Assembly: GCF_001078055.1 (NCBI RefSeq)
Contig: NZ_CP010777.1
Coordinates: 3,563,001 to 3,627,000 of the forward strand
Reading direction: 5' to 3'
Length of the DNA stretch: 64,000 nucleotides
Origin: Rufibacter radiotolerans
Lineage (GTDB): Bacteria > Bacteroidota > Bacteroidia > Cytophagales > Hymenobacteraceae
Each line of letters starts with the position of its first letter. Position 1 is the stretch's first letter. The notes under the pieces were generated by a model. It saw nothing but the letters and a program-made list of their open reading frames with translations. It was not told the origin of the DNA and did no database searches. The position numbers and the translations under genes are program-made. Positions 28,501 through 36,006 of this stretch are shown piece by piece.

Positions 28501-28578
28501 AGTTAAAGTAAAGTCCTGCGCAAACAGACTGGCAGACCTTATCAATAAGAATAAAATCAAAGTAAAAACTCTTTTCAT
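25552..28578 (-). CDS. SusC/RagA family TonB-linked outer-membrane transporter
   Basis: 1008 residues. Signal peptide at residues 1-20 (SASLFAQ); a carboxypeptidase-like regulatory domain (about 22-105: TLTGTVSDKAEPLPGVSVVVKG, ATDVNGKFSLNV); the plug with the family signature VVVGYATQKKATLTGAVSSV and SVLKDAASASIYGSRAANGV; then a 22-strand barrel ending QTYTLGVDLKF with the terminal Phe. No N-terminal SusC sigma-factor-regulating (STN) domain is present, so it is not coupled to an anti-sigma system. It imports oligosaccharides bound by SusD using TonB energy. First gene of the long minus-strand locus; promoter candidate at 29008-29040. Confidence 0.97.
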   Translation of the reverse strand: MKRVFTLILFLLIRSASLFAQDFTLTGTVSDKAEPLPGVSVVVKGTTKGTATDVNGKFSLNVTPGDELVFSFIGYKTQVVPYTNQKQLAVNLEPNAFELQETVVVGYATQKKATLTGAVSSVSGEVLNQRKVASLSTALQGTMPGVTVQQTSGQPGADGSNIRIRGIGSINSSTYPLVLVDGVEMDINQVDANIVESVSVLKDAASASIYGSRAANGVILITTKRGKEGGITTSYSGSATVQRPTNMPNVVRAWQYLEAELKSFDNAGVSVSPAQREQQTKLIEDQKNLEPDNWNRYDTDWKKETLKDYALLHQHNVSVGGGTEKLRMFGSGSYLTQDGLIPNNSFNRTNIQVNTDAKITSWLKAGLITGVRESNTLAPGVSSPKSIINKALYMLPTLSAARELDGNWGYGKNGDNPTAQAYASGENKNKSSEILINGTLTATPLAGLELVTQYSRRNVTGRSRSLVTPYTTSLKGQVLGIYPAEDGLTEGWSQTVQNNFRTQASYEKDLGKHYAKVLAGFQTEESEFSSFFGAKQGFELGRYYLGNGDGATATSGGGASAWALMSGYARLNYTFDDKYLLEVNGRYDGSSRFVAKNRWGFFPSVSSGWVISRESFMENISKLDLLKVRASYGLLGNQNIGNYPYTATINPGYGYYLGDNKELVPGVAQTELENSNIGWEQSKQFNVGVDAALWRGKLSLTADYYIKSVYDMLMKFPLPYYAGISPAFTNAGDMRNNGWEISLTHRNEINGFSYGATVTLSDNQNEITNLNGLNSQDRTMVEGYPNQGIWGYLTDGYYRDWDDVAASPKLGTSARPGFVKYKKIYQADGVNPLLIDSRDLVYLGDPFPHYEYSLNLNAGWKGFDFTTFIQGVGKRSTFMSGVGLKPFANGSNLFEHQLDSWTPENQNAEYPLLVPEANSSDNFVRSDKWVRDGAYARLKNVVLGYTIPKALTQRVKVESFRVYVSGQNLFTRSNFFEGYDPEVSYGGGVGGEFYPIMQTYTLGVDLKF

Positions 28579-29534
28579 GTTTTTAACATTTTAGTAAAGC
28601 TTGGGCTGAAAAATCTAATTCTAGTCTTGACCGGTGCCAACCAAGACGGATAAGCATTTGGGGTGATGGTATAAATAGGAGGCCGAAACCCTTTAAACTG
28701 CTGCGGACTCGCGCCTAACTCTGTATTGCCAGATTCTTACAGTAAGACCTTCTTCTAAAATTGGGGGCATCTAGAAGCATGCTTACCTGGTGCTGCTGTA
28801 TTCTTCAGAAGCTTCTTTTCATTCCTGAAATCATAAGAAGTTCTGCGGCCATAAGGATTATCCTCACCCACCAATGCTTCAGCAAGGCCTTCTCTTTAGC
28901 AATAGATCTGCCTGCGACAGTTAAATCTCTTTCTGCCTGAAAATAAGCCACCTATCTCTTCAAGTACCAGGTTGCCTTCACTTCCTGTTCTTGCCTCTAT
29001 AGCCAACCAAATATAACAAAAGCAAAAAGTGATTACCAAATTAATAATGATTAAATTTTAAAAGGTTGTTTTAATTAGAGTTAAAGTTAAAATGATTGCA
29101 ATACTTTTTAAATAAAATTAATTTCAATTTTACATTCCCTTCTATCTTATTTTGAAAGAATATCTATAAAAAGGATAGAAAAGGCTATTATTTACATTAA
29201 TGGAGGTGCTGAGTTTTTTTAAGCTTCAGGGCCTATGTTTCCCTCTAGTAAGTAACTAAGGCAACCTTTACCTCCCAAAGTGGTGGTTACAAAAAGGCTA
29301 AATCCTTGCTCTCTTACCCCAGTGAATTGAATCCCCTTCTACATCCTGAGGGTCAGGCATTCCAGGGGCTCCTATATGAGAAGGAGATTTCATCTAGAAT
29401 AAATTTAAAAAGCCCGTCCCTCTTATTGCATTCTCCTCCTAAAACAATTACTTTAACAGAGTTTATTGACCAACAGGAATTTATCGTCTTCTGTAGGAGA
29501 GAAACACCTTCCAATCAGCCCCAACGCATCACCT
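28579..29534. other. Long non-coding region between SusC and amidase genes
   Basis: 956 bases between divergent genes. It becomes very AT-rich between about 29005 and 29180. The minus-strand side holds a promoter candidate (29008-29040) and a transcribed leader of about 420 bases before SusC. No tRNA, palindrome of the local family, or credible ORF was found; a short frame at 29306-29608 mainly reflects the amidase gene. Confidence 0.5.
29008..29040 (-). promoter_or_regulatory. Candidate Bacteroidota promoter of the SusCD operon
   Basis: On the minus strand TTTG (29040-29037) is followed after 21 bases by TATATTTG (29015-29008), a full match to TTTG-N19-21-TAnnTTTG. It predicts a start near 29000 and a leader of roughly 420 bases before SusC. 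Confidence 0.6.
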
Positions 29535-30779
29535 ATGACAAAACTGCTACCTCTCCTTTCAGCCCTGCTTTTTTGCCTTTCCCTATCCGCCAGCGCTCAG
29601 GGCATTAATCCGGTTAGGGATACCGTGGTGACCGTGCAGCCGGGCCAGAGCTATCCCCTACGTCTGCAGAAGGCCGGGGCCATTGCCGTTAAATGCGAAA
29701 CTTGCACCCTGGCCGGCAGTTATTTCCTGCAGGGAAGCGACACGTTGGAGATAGTACCAGACCCGCATGAAGACCAATCGGCGCTGGTGTCTTTGGAGAG
29801 CCCTGGTGAAGCCATTACCTTCTTTAGCGGTGGTATTACCGGCGACCTCAAGTTGCTGTTCATTTCTTCGGGCACAGTGAAAGCGGCCGCTAAGAGCAAG
29901 GTAGCGCAGCGCGAAGGAAATGGTGAGTGCGCGTTTGAAGTGGTGCCTACTTCTGTGTGGCGCGCCGGCCTGGCAGAACCTACCTACACCCGGTCCTATA
30001 CCGCCACCAAGCACGTGGCCGTGCACCACGCCGCGGGCTCCAACACCGCCACCGACCATTATAAGGTGGTGCGCGACATTTACCTCTACCACCGCAACTC
30101 CAACGGCTGGAGTGACATAGGCTACAACTACCTCATTGCCCCAGACGGCACCATTTTCCAGGGCCGCGACAACCCGGCGGGTAACTTTGACCATGATTAT
30201 GTACTGGGCGCGCACCTGTGCAGCAACAACTCCAACGCCATGGGCATCTGCCTGCTCGGCGATTTCACCAACACCCTGCCTACCCAACAGGCCATGGACG
30301 CCTTGTACAAGGTGATCAAGTGGAAGACCAAGAAAGACAACATAGACGTGTTCGGGAGCACGTCCCATACCATAGGACCATCTTCCTACATGGCCACCGC
30401 CATGATGCCCAACGTGCTGGGCCACCGCGACGGCTGCCAGACTGGTTACACCGCCTGCCCCGGCAATCTGCTCTACACGAAAATGGCGGATATCAGAAAC
30501 CAGGTGAACACCATCTGCCCCACTCCTTTGGGCATTTCTGAACCGGGCGCGGCTTCTTTGGTAATAGTGTACCCTAACCCAACAGACGGGGCGCTGCTCC
30601 AAACCCAATTCCCCTGGACCTCAGCGGATATCTTTACTTTAGGTGGACGGCTGGTGCAAACCGTTTCCGGCAAGGCAAGCCAGGAACTGAAAGTAGACCA
30701 CCTGCCGGCGGGCGTGTATCTGTTCAACTTCCAGACGCCCGAGTTTGGCAAAGTGGTTAGAAGAGTAGTGGTGCAGTAA
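29535..30779 (+). CDS. N-acetylmuramoyl-L-alanine amidase (PGRP/Amidase_2) with T9SS sorting domain
   Basis: 414 residues from the ATG at 29535, which gives a signal peptide (CLSLSASAQ); an earlier ATG at 29466 would hide it. After a beta domain (about 20-135), residues about 165-330 carry the zinc amidase fold: VAVHHAAGS (zinc His), GWSDIGYNYLIAPDGTIFQGRD, AMGICLLGDF, VLGHRDGC (zinc His) and TACPG (zinc Cys). This cleaves the lactyl-Ala bond of peptidoglycan. The C-terminus is a T9SS type A domain (VYPNPTDGALLQT to VVRRVVVQ), so the enzyme is exported, perhaps against other bacteria or for cell-wall scavenging. It converges with pruA across a group of palindromes. Confidence 0.92.
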   Translation: MTKLLPLLSALLFCLSLSASAQGINPVRDTVVTVQPGQSYPLRLQKAGAIAVKCETCTLAGSYFLQGSDTLEIVPDPHEDQSALVSLESPGEAITFFSGGITGDLKLLFISSGTVKAAAKSKVAQREGNGECAFEVVPTSVWRAGLAEPTYTRSYTATKHVAVHHAAGSNTATDHYKVVRDIYLYHRNSNGWSDIGYNYLIAPDGTIFQGRDNPAGNFDHDYVLGAHLCSNNSNAMGICLLGDFTNTLPTQQAMDALYKVIKWKTKKDNIDVFGSTSHTIGPSSYMATAMMPNVLGHRDGCQTGYTACPGNLLYTKMADIRNQVNTICPTPLGISEPGAASLVIVYPNPTDGALLQTQFPWTSADIFTLGGRLVQTVSGKASQELKVDHLPAGVYLFNFQTPEFGKVVRRVVVQ

Positions 30780-30824
30780 ACCCAGAAACCTATTCTACTT
30801 AGTTTTCAAACTTCTTTGCCTTTC

Positions 30825-30861
30825 CGTTTAAAGGCCGTTTTTCTTGAAACAGCTTTAAAAC
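30825..30861. repeat. GTTTTGGGCC-family palindrome, copy 8 (degenerate)
   Basis: Arms cgtttaaaggccgtttt / aaacagctttaaaac with mismatches, just after the amidase stop codon. Confidence 0.7.
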
Positions 30862-30922
30862 AAAACAGCCCCAAACCGGATTTCCAGTTTGGGGCTGTTT
30901 TCATAAAAACGGGCTATAAACG
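30862..30922. repeat. GTTTTGGGCC-family palindrome, copy 9, nested arms
   Basis: A 15-bp perfect hairpin (aaaacagccccaaac at 30862 with gtttggggctgtttt ending 30901) overlaps a second pairing (gtttggggctgttttc with aaaacgggctataaac, to 30922). With copy 8 this gives several alternative stems between the convergent amidase and pruA genes, probably a bidirectional terminator. Confidence 0.8.
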
Positions 30923-30923
30923 C

Positions 30924-32576
30924 TTAGATGGCTCCTTCTGGGGCGCCGTCTTGTTGCAGGAATGGGTAGCGGTAATCTACCGGCGGCACAAACGTTTCTT
31001 TGATGGTACGGGCCGTGGTCCAGCGTAGCAGGTTCAGCATAGAACCGGCCTTGTCATTGGTACCCGAGGCGCGCGACCCGCCAAACGGCTGCTGGCCCAC
31101 TACAGCCCCGGTAGGCTTGTCATTGATGTAGAAGTTACCGGCGGCGTGCGTCAGTTTCTTGGTGGCGGTTTCTACGGCGTAGCGGTCATTGGAGAAGATG
31201 GCACCAGTCAGGGCGTAAGGGGAGGTAGTGTCTACTAGTTCCAGGGTTTCCTCAAACTGATCGGCGTCATACACATAAAGCGTCAACACCGGCCCGAATA
31301 GCTCTTCGCACATGGTTACGTACTTAGGGTCTTGGGCCACGATCACAGTAGGCTCAATGAAGTAGCCTTTGCTCTTGTCATAGTTGCCTCCGGCGATGAT
31401 CTCTACGCCCTTGTCTTTCTTGGCGGCATCAAGGTACTTGGCCAGCTTATCAAAGGATTTCTCGTCAATCACGGCGTTCACGAAGTTGCCAAAATCCTGC
31501 GGGTCGCCCATTTTCAGGGAACCAAGGTCTTCTATCACGTGGGCTTTCACGTCCTCCCAGATATTGCTGGGGATATAGGCACGGGAGGCTGCCGAACATT
31601 TTTGCCCCTGGTACTCAAACGCGCCACGGGTAATGGCCACGGCCACTTCTTTGGCGTCAGCCGATTTGTGCGCCACAATAAAGTCCTTCCCGCCGGTCTC
31701 GCCCACAATGCGCGGGTAGTTGCGGTAGTTGCCTACGTTCTCGCCAATGGTTTTCCAGATGTTGTTGAACACCCCGGTGCTACCGGTAAAGTGGATACCA
31801 GAGAAATCACGGTGCTTGAAGATCACCTCGCCGGCGGTGGGGCCGTCTACATAGACCAGGTTGATCACGCCATCGGGTACGCCCGCCGCGCGGAACAGGT
31901 CCATGATTACGTGCGCCGAATAGATCTGGGTATTGGCTGGTTTCCACACGACCACGTTCCCCATCATAGCTGGGGCAGCGGGAAGGTTGGCAGCAATAGA
32001 GGTAAAGTTGAACGGGGTCAAGGCGAAGATGAAGCCTTCCAGCGGGCGGTGCTCCAGACGGTTCCACATGCCCGGCAGTGACTCCGGTTGCATCTTGTAG
32101 ATCTCGGTCATGTACTTCACGTTGAACCTAAAGAAGTCAATCAGTTCGCAGGCAGCGTCAATCTCGGCCTGGAAGGCGTTTTTGGACTGACCCAACATGG
32201 TAGCGGCGTTCATGCGCGCCCGAAAAGGTCCGGCCAGCAGGTCGGCGGCTTTCAGGAAGATGGCGGCGCGGCTTTCCCAAGGCATAGCGGCCCATTTCTC
32301 GCGGGCGGCAAGGGCGGCATCAATGGCCTGCTGTACGTGGGCGGCCTTGCCTTCGTGGAACTGGCCAATAACGCGTTTGTGGTCATGCGGCGGCGCAATG
32401 TTTACGGTCTTGCCGGTACGCACTTCTTCGCCCCCAATGTACATAGGGATATCCAGTTGCTGCTCACGCAGGGAATTGTAAGCGGCAAGTAATTCTTGTC
32501 TTTCTTTGCTTCCGGGCGCGTAGCTTTTTACGGGCTCGTTTATTGGAATAGGAACGTTGAAAAATCCGTTGGCCAT
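30924..32576 (-). CDS. pruA: L-glutamate gamma-semialdehyde (1-pyrroline-5-carboxylate) dehydrogenase
   Basis: 550 residues, the length of the stand-alone PruA type. It oxidises glutamate semialdehyde to glutamate with NAD+, the second step of proline breakdown, in the cytoplasm. Aldehyde dehydrogenase landmarks: LTPFNFTSIAANLPAAPAMM, VVWKPANTQIYSA, HFTGSTGVFN, the catalytic Glu in ETGGKDF and catalytic Cys in GQKCSAASRAYIP; the C-terminal GQQPFGGSRASGTNDKAGS is also typical. The minus-strand -7-like TACCTTTA (32614-32607) lies 31 bases before the ATG. No proline dehydrogenase gene is adjacent. Confidence 0.96.
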   Translation of the reverse strand: MANGFFNVPIPINEPVKSYAPGSKERQELLAAYNSLREQQLDIPMYIGGEEVRTGKTVNIAPPHDHKRVIGQFHEGKAAHVQQAIDAALAAREKWAAMPWESRAAIFLKAADLLAGPFRARMNAATMLGQSKNAFQAEIDAACELIDFFRFNVKYMTEIYKMQPESLPGMWNRLEHRPLEGFIFALTPFNFTSIAANLPAAPAMMGNVVVWKPANTQIYSAHVIMDLFRAAGVPDGVINLVYVDGPTAGEVIFKHRDFSGIHFTGSTGVFNNIWKTIGENVGNYRNYPRIVGETGGKDFIVAHKSADAKEVAVAITRGAFEYQGQKCSAASRAYIPSNIWEDVKAHVIEDLGSLKMGDPQDFGNFVNAVIDEKSFDKLAKYLDAAKKDKGVEIIAGGNYDKSKGYFIEPTVIVAQDPKYVTMCEELFGPVLTLYVYDADQFEETLELVDTTSPYALTGAIFSNDRYAVETATKKLTHAAGNFYINDKPTGAVVGQQPFGGSRASGTNDKAGSMLNLLRWTTARTIKETFVPPVDYRYPFLQQDGAPEGAI

Positions 32577-32699
32577 ATGACTATAGTTTTAGATTCTGAT
32601 AAGGTGTAAAGGTAGGCATATTGTATGAAAAGGCTAACACCTATTAGCCCTACCGCCTGCCGCAGTTTGTGCAACAGCATAAATACGTACCTTGTTCCT

Positions 32700-33461
32700 A
32701 TGACTGCTTCTAAAGACAACTTCTCCCGGCAGGCCGCGCTCTACAAACAGTTCAGGCCAACCTACCCGGCGGCACTTTACCAGTACCTATTAACCCTGGT
32801 TCCCGCCCGCGGCACCGCCTGGGACTGCGGCACCGGCAACGGCCAGGTAGCGGTAGAACTGGCCCGGCATTTCACCCACGTCATAGCCTCTGACATCAGT
32901 CAGAAGCAACTGCAACAGGCAGCCCTTAAAGAAAACATTGAGTACCGCCTAATGCCCGCGGAGCAGACCGATTTTCCAGTCCAAACCTTTGACTTAATTA
33001 CGGTAGGGCAGGCGGCGCATTGGTTTGACTTTGACCGATTCTACGCCGAGGTAAACCGTGTGGCCAAACCCAACGCCATTCTGGCGCTCTGGGGCTATGG
33101 GCTGCTTTCTATTTCGCCGGCCATTAATGATGTCATCCACCGTTTCTATACCCAGACCATAGGCCCCTACTGGGACCCGGAACGGGATTATGTGGATGCC
33201 GCGTATGCCACGCTCCCCTTCCCTTTTAAAGAGTTGGCTCCGTTTACCGGCTCCATTACCCAAACCTGGACCCTGCCCGATTTGGAAGGCTATCTGAATA
33301 CCTGGTCTAGTGTGCAGGCATATATCCAGAAACGAGGAGAGAATCCGGTTACAGCGTGTATAACTGAGATCAAAACCGTTTGGGGAGAGCAGGAAGCGCT
33401 ATCGGTCCTGTTTCCGGTATTCAGCAGGATAGGCAGAGTAGTCAGGAAAGAATTGATTTAA
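32700..33461 (+). CDS. Class I SAM-dependent methyltransferase
   Basis: 253 residues from the ATG at 32700; a TACCTTG -7-like box lies directly upstream, so the leader is very short or absent and the longer frame from 32625 is unlikely. Motif I (AWDCGTGNGQVAVELA), the acidic end of strand 2 (VIASDIS), motif II (IEYRLMPAEQTDFP) and the post-motif FDLITVGQAAHWFDFDRFY fit the Methyltransf_11 group related to trans-aconitate and TgtA-type methyltransferases. The substrate is not identifiable. It is divergent from pruA with a 123-base shared promoter region, and ends against a strong bidirectional hairpin. Confidence 0.88.
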   Translation: MTASKDNFSRQAALYKQFRPTYPAALYQYLLTLVPARGTAWDCGTGNGQVAVELARHFTHVIASDISQKQLQQAALKENIEYRLMPAEQTDFPVQTFDLITVGQAAHWFDFDRFYAEVNRVAKPNAILALWGYGLLSISPAINDVIHRFYTQTIGPYWDPERDYVDAAYATLPFPFKELAPFTGSITQTWTLPDLEGYLNTWSSVQAYIQKRGENPVTACITEIKTVWGEQEALSVLFPVFSRIGRVVRKELI

Positions 33462-33519
33462 AGCAAGGAGCCGTTTTGGGCCTGTTTTTCTGTAAACAGG
33501 CCCAAAACGGCTCCTTGCT
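33462..33519. repeat. GTTTTGGGCC-family palindrome, copy 10, with extended arms; bidirectional terminator
   Basis: A 26-bp perfect stem with a 6-base loop. The core ccgttttgggcctgttt is extended by agcaaggag / ctccttgct. It starts at the stop codon of the methyltransferase gene and lies 14 bases from the stop of the convergent phosphoesterase gene. Confidence 0.9.
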
Positions 33520-33532
33520 GTCTGGTCAGGCG

Positions 33533-34366
33533 TTACACGTCAAATAAAAAGAACGGCATGGCAAAACCGGCTTTCTGGAGAATAGGCTTGGCTACGTTGA
33601 AGACTTTTACCCCGTGGGAGGTCTCCCCTTCTAAGGTACCAATGTGGGCATGGCCATGGAAACAGGCCAGCACGTTCTGGCGGTTCAGAGGCTCGGCCAG
33701 GCGGGAGCAGCCCAGGAATGGATGGATGGCTTCAGGCTCACCTTCCACGGTGGCTTTAATGGGTGAATAATGCAGCAGGGCAATTTTTTTTATGTCTGGA
33801 TATTCAACGTCCAGGCGGGAAAGGCCGGCTTCCAGTTTGAGGGCTTCGTCTACAGCTTCCTGCACGAAGGCCTTGTTAGCCGTTTCGCCAAACATAGACA
33901 GCATGTGGTGCCCAAACCCGCCCCCGAAACCCTTTACGCCTGTAAAGCCCACGTTTTTGATGACCACGGCATCGCCATCCACAAAATGGACATTGTCATT
34001 TATGAGGCAGGACCGTATTTCCTCGTGCTGGCCCTTGTCATGGTCATGGTTGCCCAGCACGCAGATCACCGGTATGGTGCAGGCCCGCATTTCCTCGGCC
34101 AGCACCTCGGCCTCCTTGGCATATCCATGGTCGGTGAGGTCGCCGCAGAGCAGCAGCACATCGGCCTGGGCCGAAGCCGCCTTAAAGAACTCCACCCATT
34201 TCCCTTTGTCGGTTTCGCGCACGTGAATGTCGCCTACGGCCGCAATTCTTACCGGCGCGGCTGCCTGCGGCACGGGTGTTTCTAATTGCTCCTCTGGTTG
34301 CAGGTTTACGGGCTGTAACGGCTGAATAGGCTGCGGCGTCAAGAAAGGTTGGGGCTGTTGTTCCAT
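33533..34366 (-). CDS. Calcineurin-like metallophosphoesterase with Pro/Gln-rich N-terminus
   Basis: 277 residues from the ATG at 34366. The first 38 residues are rich in Pro and Gln with no signal peptide. The catalytic domain shows all metal-site motifs: GDIHVRE (Asp46, His48), CGDLTD (Asp76), LGNHDHD (Asn106, His107), LLHYSP and FHGHAHIG. This fits a cytoplasmic phosphodiesterase or nuclease of the Icc/YfcE group. It lies 87 bases downstream of a nucleotidyltransferase-like gene and is likely co-transcribed with it, with a small hairpin between them. The natural substrate is unknown. Confidence 0.88.
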   Translation of the reverse strand: MEQQPQPFLTPQPIQPLQPVNLQPEEQLETPVPQAAAPVRIAAVGDIHVRETDKGKWVEFFKAASAQADVLLLCGDLTDHGYAKEAEVLAEEMRACTIPVICVLGNHDHDKGQHEEIRSCLINDNVHFVDGDAVVIKNVGFTGVKGFGGGFGHHMLSMFGETANKAFVQEAVDEALKLEAGLSRLDVEYPDIKKIALLHYSPIKATVEGEPEAIHPFLGCSRLAEPLNRQNVLACFHGHAHIGTLEGETSHGVKVFNVAKPILQKAGFAMPFFLFDV

Positions 34367-34411
34367 GTAGTAAAAATTGCTGGTTGCTGATTGCTGATTG
34401 TGTAGATAAAG

Positions 34412-34431
34412 TGTTCGGTATAAACCGAACA
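34412..34431. repeat. Short palindrome between nucleotidyltransferase and phosphoesterase genes
   Basis: 8-bp arms tgttcggt / accgaaca with a 4-base loop. It could be an operator or a small hairpin in the mRNA; not part of the local repeat family. Confidence 0.4.
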
Positions 34432-34453
34432 ACTACTAACGATCAACTAAAAA

Positions 34454-35194
34454 CTAGATGGTCATGATGGTCATGGCTTTGAAGCCCCATTCGGTGACGG
34501 CCGGGGCATATTGGGTCTGGTCAATGAGCAAACCGCGGCAAACGCGCTCAGTGGGCGGCGGCATGTCAAACTGTTCTTTGGCGCGCAAGATCAATTCATC
34601 AAAAAGGTCGCGCGGAATAATGTCCCGCTCTGAGGGGTACACAAACTGGAAAGAAAGCAATTGCATGAGCAACAGTTGCCAGTGCTGCTCCAGGGTCTGC
34701 AAGATGCGCTCCCAGTCCATTTTATCGCCGTGTCTTAGGATGAGGTGATTCAGGTCTGAGCCGTCATAGCGCTCTCGGTTCTGCACGTAGATTTTGCATT
34801 TGAAAAGATCCTCGGCAGAGATGTACTTGACGGGCACGCCGAACTCCGTTCCTTCCGGGGCTCTCCTGAACCAGCCGTCGTTGACGGGCATGTTGCTGGC
34901 GGGGTTGTTGAAGATGAAGTCTACGTACTTGCCGTCTTTGTAGGCCTTGGCCAGCCAGCGGGCATCCACCAGTTCGGTCTTGAAGCCTTCATCTGAGAAG
35001 ATCTTGAGCAGGCGCGGACAATCGCCGGCCTTGCAGAACACGTCCATGTCTTTCATGTCGCGTTGCATACCGGTGTACTGCCGCAGGGCGAAGCCACCAC
35101 CCATTAAGAAGGGCAAACCGCTTTCATGCAGCATTTGCAGGGCCTGCGGGTAAAATTCTTTGGCCACTTCGGGGGCCATATCGTCCAGTTCCAT
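34454..35194 (-). CDS. Nucleotidyltransferase-fold protein
   Basis: 246 residues, no signal peptide. LPFLMGGGFALRQYTGMQRD followed by MKDMDVF gives the GG(x)n-hD-x-D signature of the polymerase-beta/MNT nucleotidyltransferase fold (Asp49, Asp51), with a third acidic residue probably in KYVDFIF. The C-terminal half is helical (DWERILQTLEQHWQLLLMQL). Such proteins can act as nucleotidyl- or aminoglycoside-type transferases, but the group found here is commonly annotated only as nucleotidyltransferase-like. It pairs with the metallophosphoesterase downstream; a transferase next to a phosphodiesterase could be a make-and-break pair, which is inference. Confidence 0.78.
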   Translation of the reverse strand: MELDDMAPEVAKEFYPQALQMLHESGLPFLMGGGFALRQYTGMQRDMKDMDVFCKAGDCPRLLKIFSDEGFKTELVDARWLAKAYKDGKYVDFIFNNPASNMPVNDGWFRRAPEGTEFGVPVKYISAEDLFKCKIYVQNRERYDGSDLNHLILRHGDKMDWERILQTLEQHWQLLLMQLLSFQFVYPSERDIIPRDLFDELILRAKEQFDMPPPTERVCRGLLIDQTQYAPAVTEWGFKAMTIMTI

Positions 35195-35384
35195 AATAGT
35201 CTGTTGTTGCTAGTGCTGTTATAATATAAGAGGTGTGCCCTGCTAAGGCTACGTATACTTCCGCCGCCGTCAGGTACGTCAAAAGACGCTTCTGGCAGGT
35301 TGGCGGCAGGTATTGCATTTACTGAATCCTTAGAAAAATGTTATCCTGAACTGCCCCTTCAGGCTTGAAAGGAGGAAAAATTCT

Positions 35385-35420
35385 GTTTATAGCCTGTTTT
35401 CAGGAAAACGGCCCTAAAAC
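35385..35420. repeat. GTTTTGGGCC-family palindrome, copy 11, in a divergent intergenic region
   Basis: Arms gtttatagcctgttttc / gaaaacggccctaaaac, 2 mismatches. Unlike most copies it lies between two divergent genes, upstream of both, so it cannot be terminating either of them. Confidence 0.82.
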
Positions 35421-35433
35421 GAAAAAGACTATG

Positions 35434-35466
35434 TTTACGGGGTTGAGGCAGAATTGCATAAGTTTG
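35434..35466 (+). promoter_or_regulatory. Candidate Bacteroidota promoter of the 134-aa gene
   Basis: TTTA at 35434 and TAAGTTTG at 35459-35466 with 21 bases between them; the box ends 26 bases before the ATG. Confidence 0.5.
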
Positions 35467-35492
35467 CCTTATAGGCTTAACCTTCTCCTTTT

Positions 35493-35897
35493 ATGACCGG
35501 CAAGAATTTGAAATATATGTTGCTGGCGGTCCTTGCCGCCTTTGTGATCTGGTTCGTGAAAGACGCCTTCACCCAACCCGGCGTCAATAAACTCTCCGGC
35601 GATTTCACCGAGGTGGCCCTGTACCGCAACGAGAACAATACCGGCCCCATCAAGCGCATTTACGCCGTCACCACCGCAGACACCCTCTGGAACCAGATGC
35701 AGCAATACGGCGACTTCATGCCCCACACCAAATACGGCACCACCACTGTGTATTTCTTTTTAAAAGGGAAACCCGTGCCAGAGAAGGTGTACCCTGGGGA
35801 GCAGAACTTTGACGTTCAGTTTCAGGAGCAGTGTATAGCCAGATATGAGAAGGACGCCATGGGGCAGGTGAGTTTGGTGAAGCGGCCGTTTAGATAG
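35493..35897 (+). CDS. Small membrane-anchored protein of unknown function
   Basis: 134 residues. One N-terminal membrane helix (YMLLAVLAAFVIWFV, about residues 8-22) and a soluble remainder outside the cytoplasm: a domain with EVALYRNENNTGPIKRIYAV, YGDFMPHTKYGTTTVYFFL and a C-terminal QEQCIARYEKDAMG. Not recognised. The codon use is like that of neighbours and the start is supported by the promoter candidate just upstream. It stands alone between a divergent gene and dnaX. Confidence 0.75.
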   Translation: MTGKNLKYMLLAVLAAFVIWFVKDAFTQPGVNKLSGDFTEVALYRNENNTGPIKRIYAVTTADTLWNQMQQYGDFMPHTKYGTTTVYFFLKGKPVPEKVYPGEQNFDVQFQEQCIARYEKDAMGQVSLVKRPFR

Positions 35898-35974
35898 GCG
35901 ATAAATTTTTTACTCTTTCCAAAGACAACCAAAAACAATAGAGAGAGAAAGAAGAGGCATAACCGCCTACTAAG

Positions 35975-36006
35975 CGCAGACTCTCCCCTCAAGGGGAGAG
36001 TCTGCG
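35975..36006 (+). terminator. Hairpin terminator candidate after the 134-aa gene
   Basis: 14-bp perfect arms (cgcagactctcccc / ggggagagtctgcg) with a TCAA loop. No strong T-run follows. Confidence 0.6.

Noticed and set aside
28579-29005. Riboswitch in the SusC leader
   Set aside because: No conserved riboswitch core was recognised by eye; retained only as a long leader.
29658-30608. 316-codon open frame opposite the amidase gene
   Set aside because: A shadow of the GC-rich amidase coding strand: no motif, implausible His/Arg/Val-rich composition, and a complete domain on the other strand.
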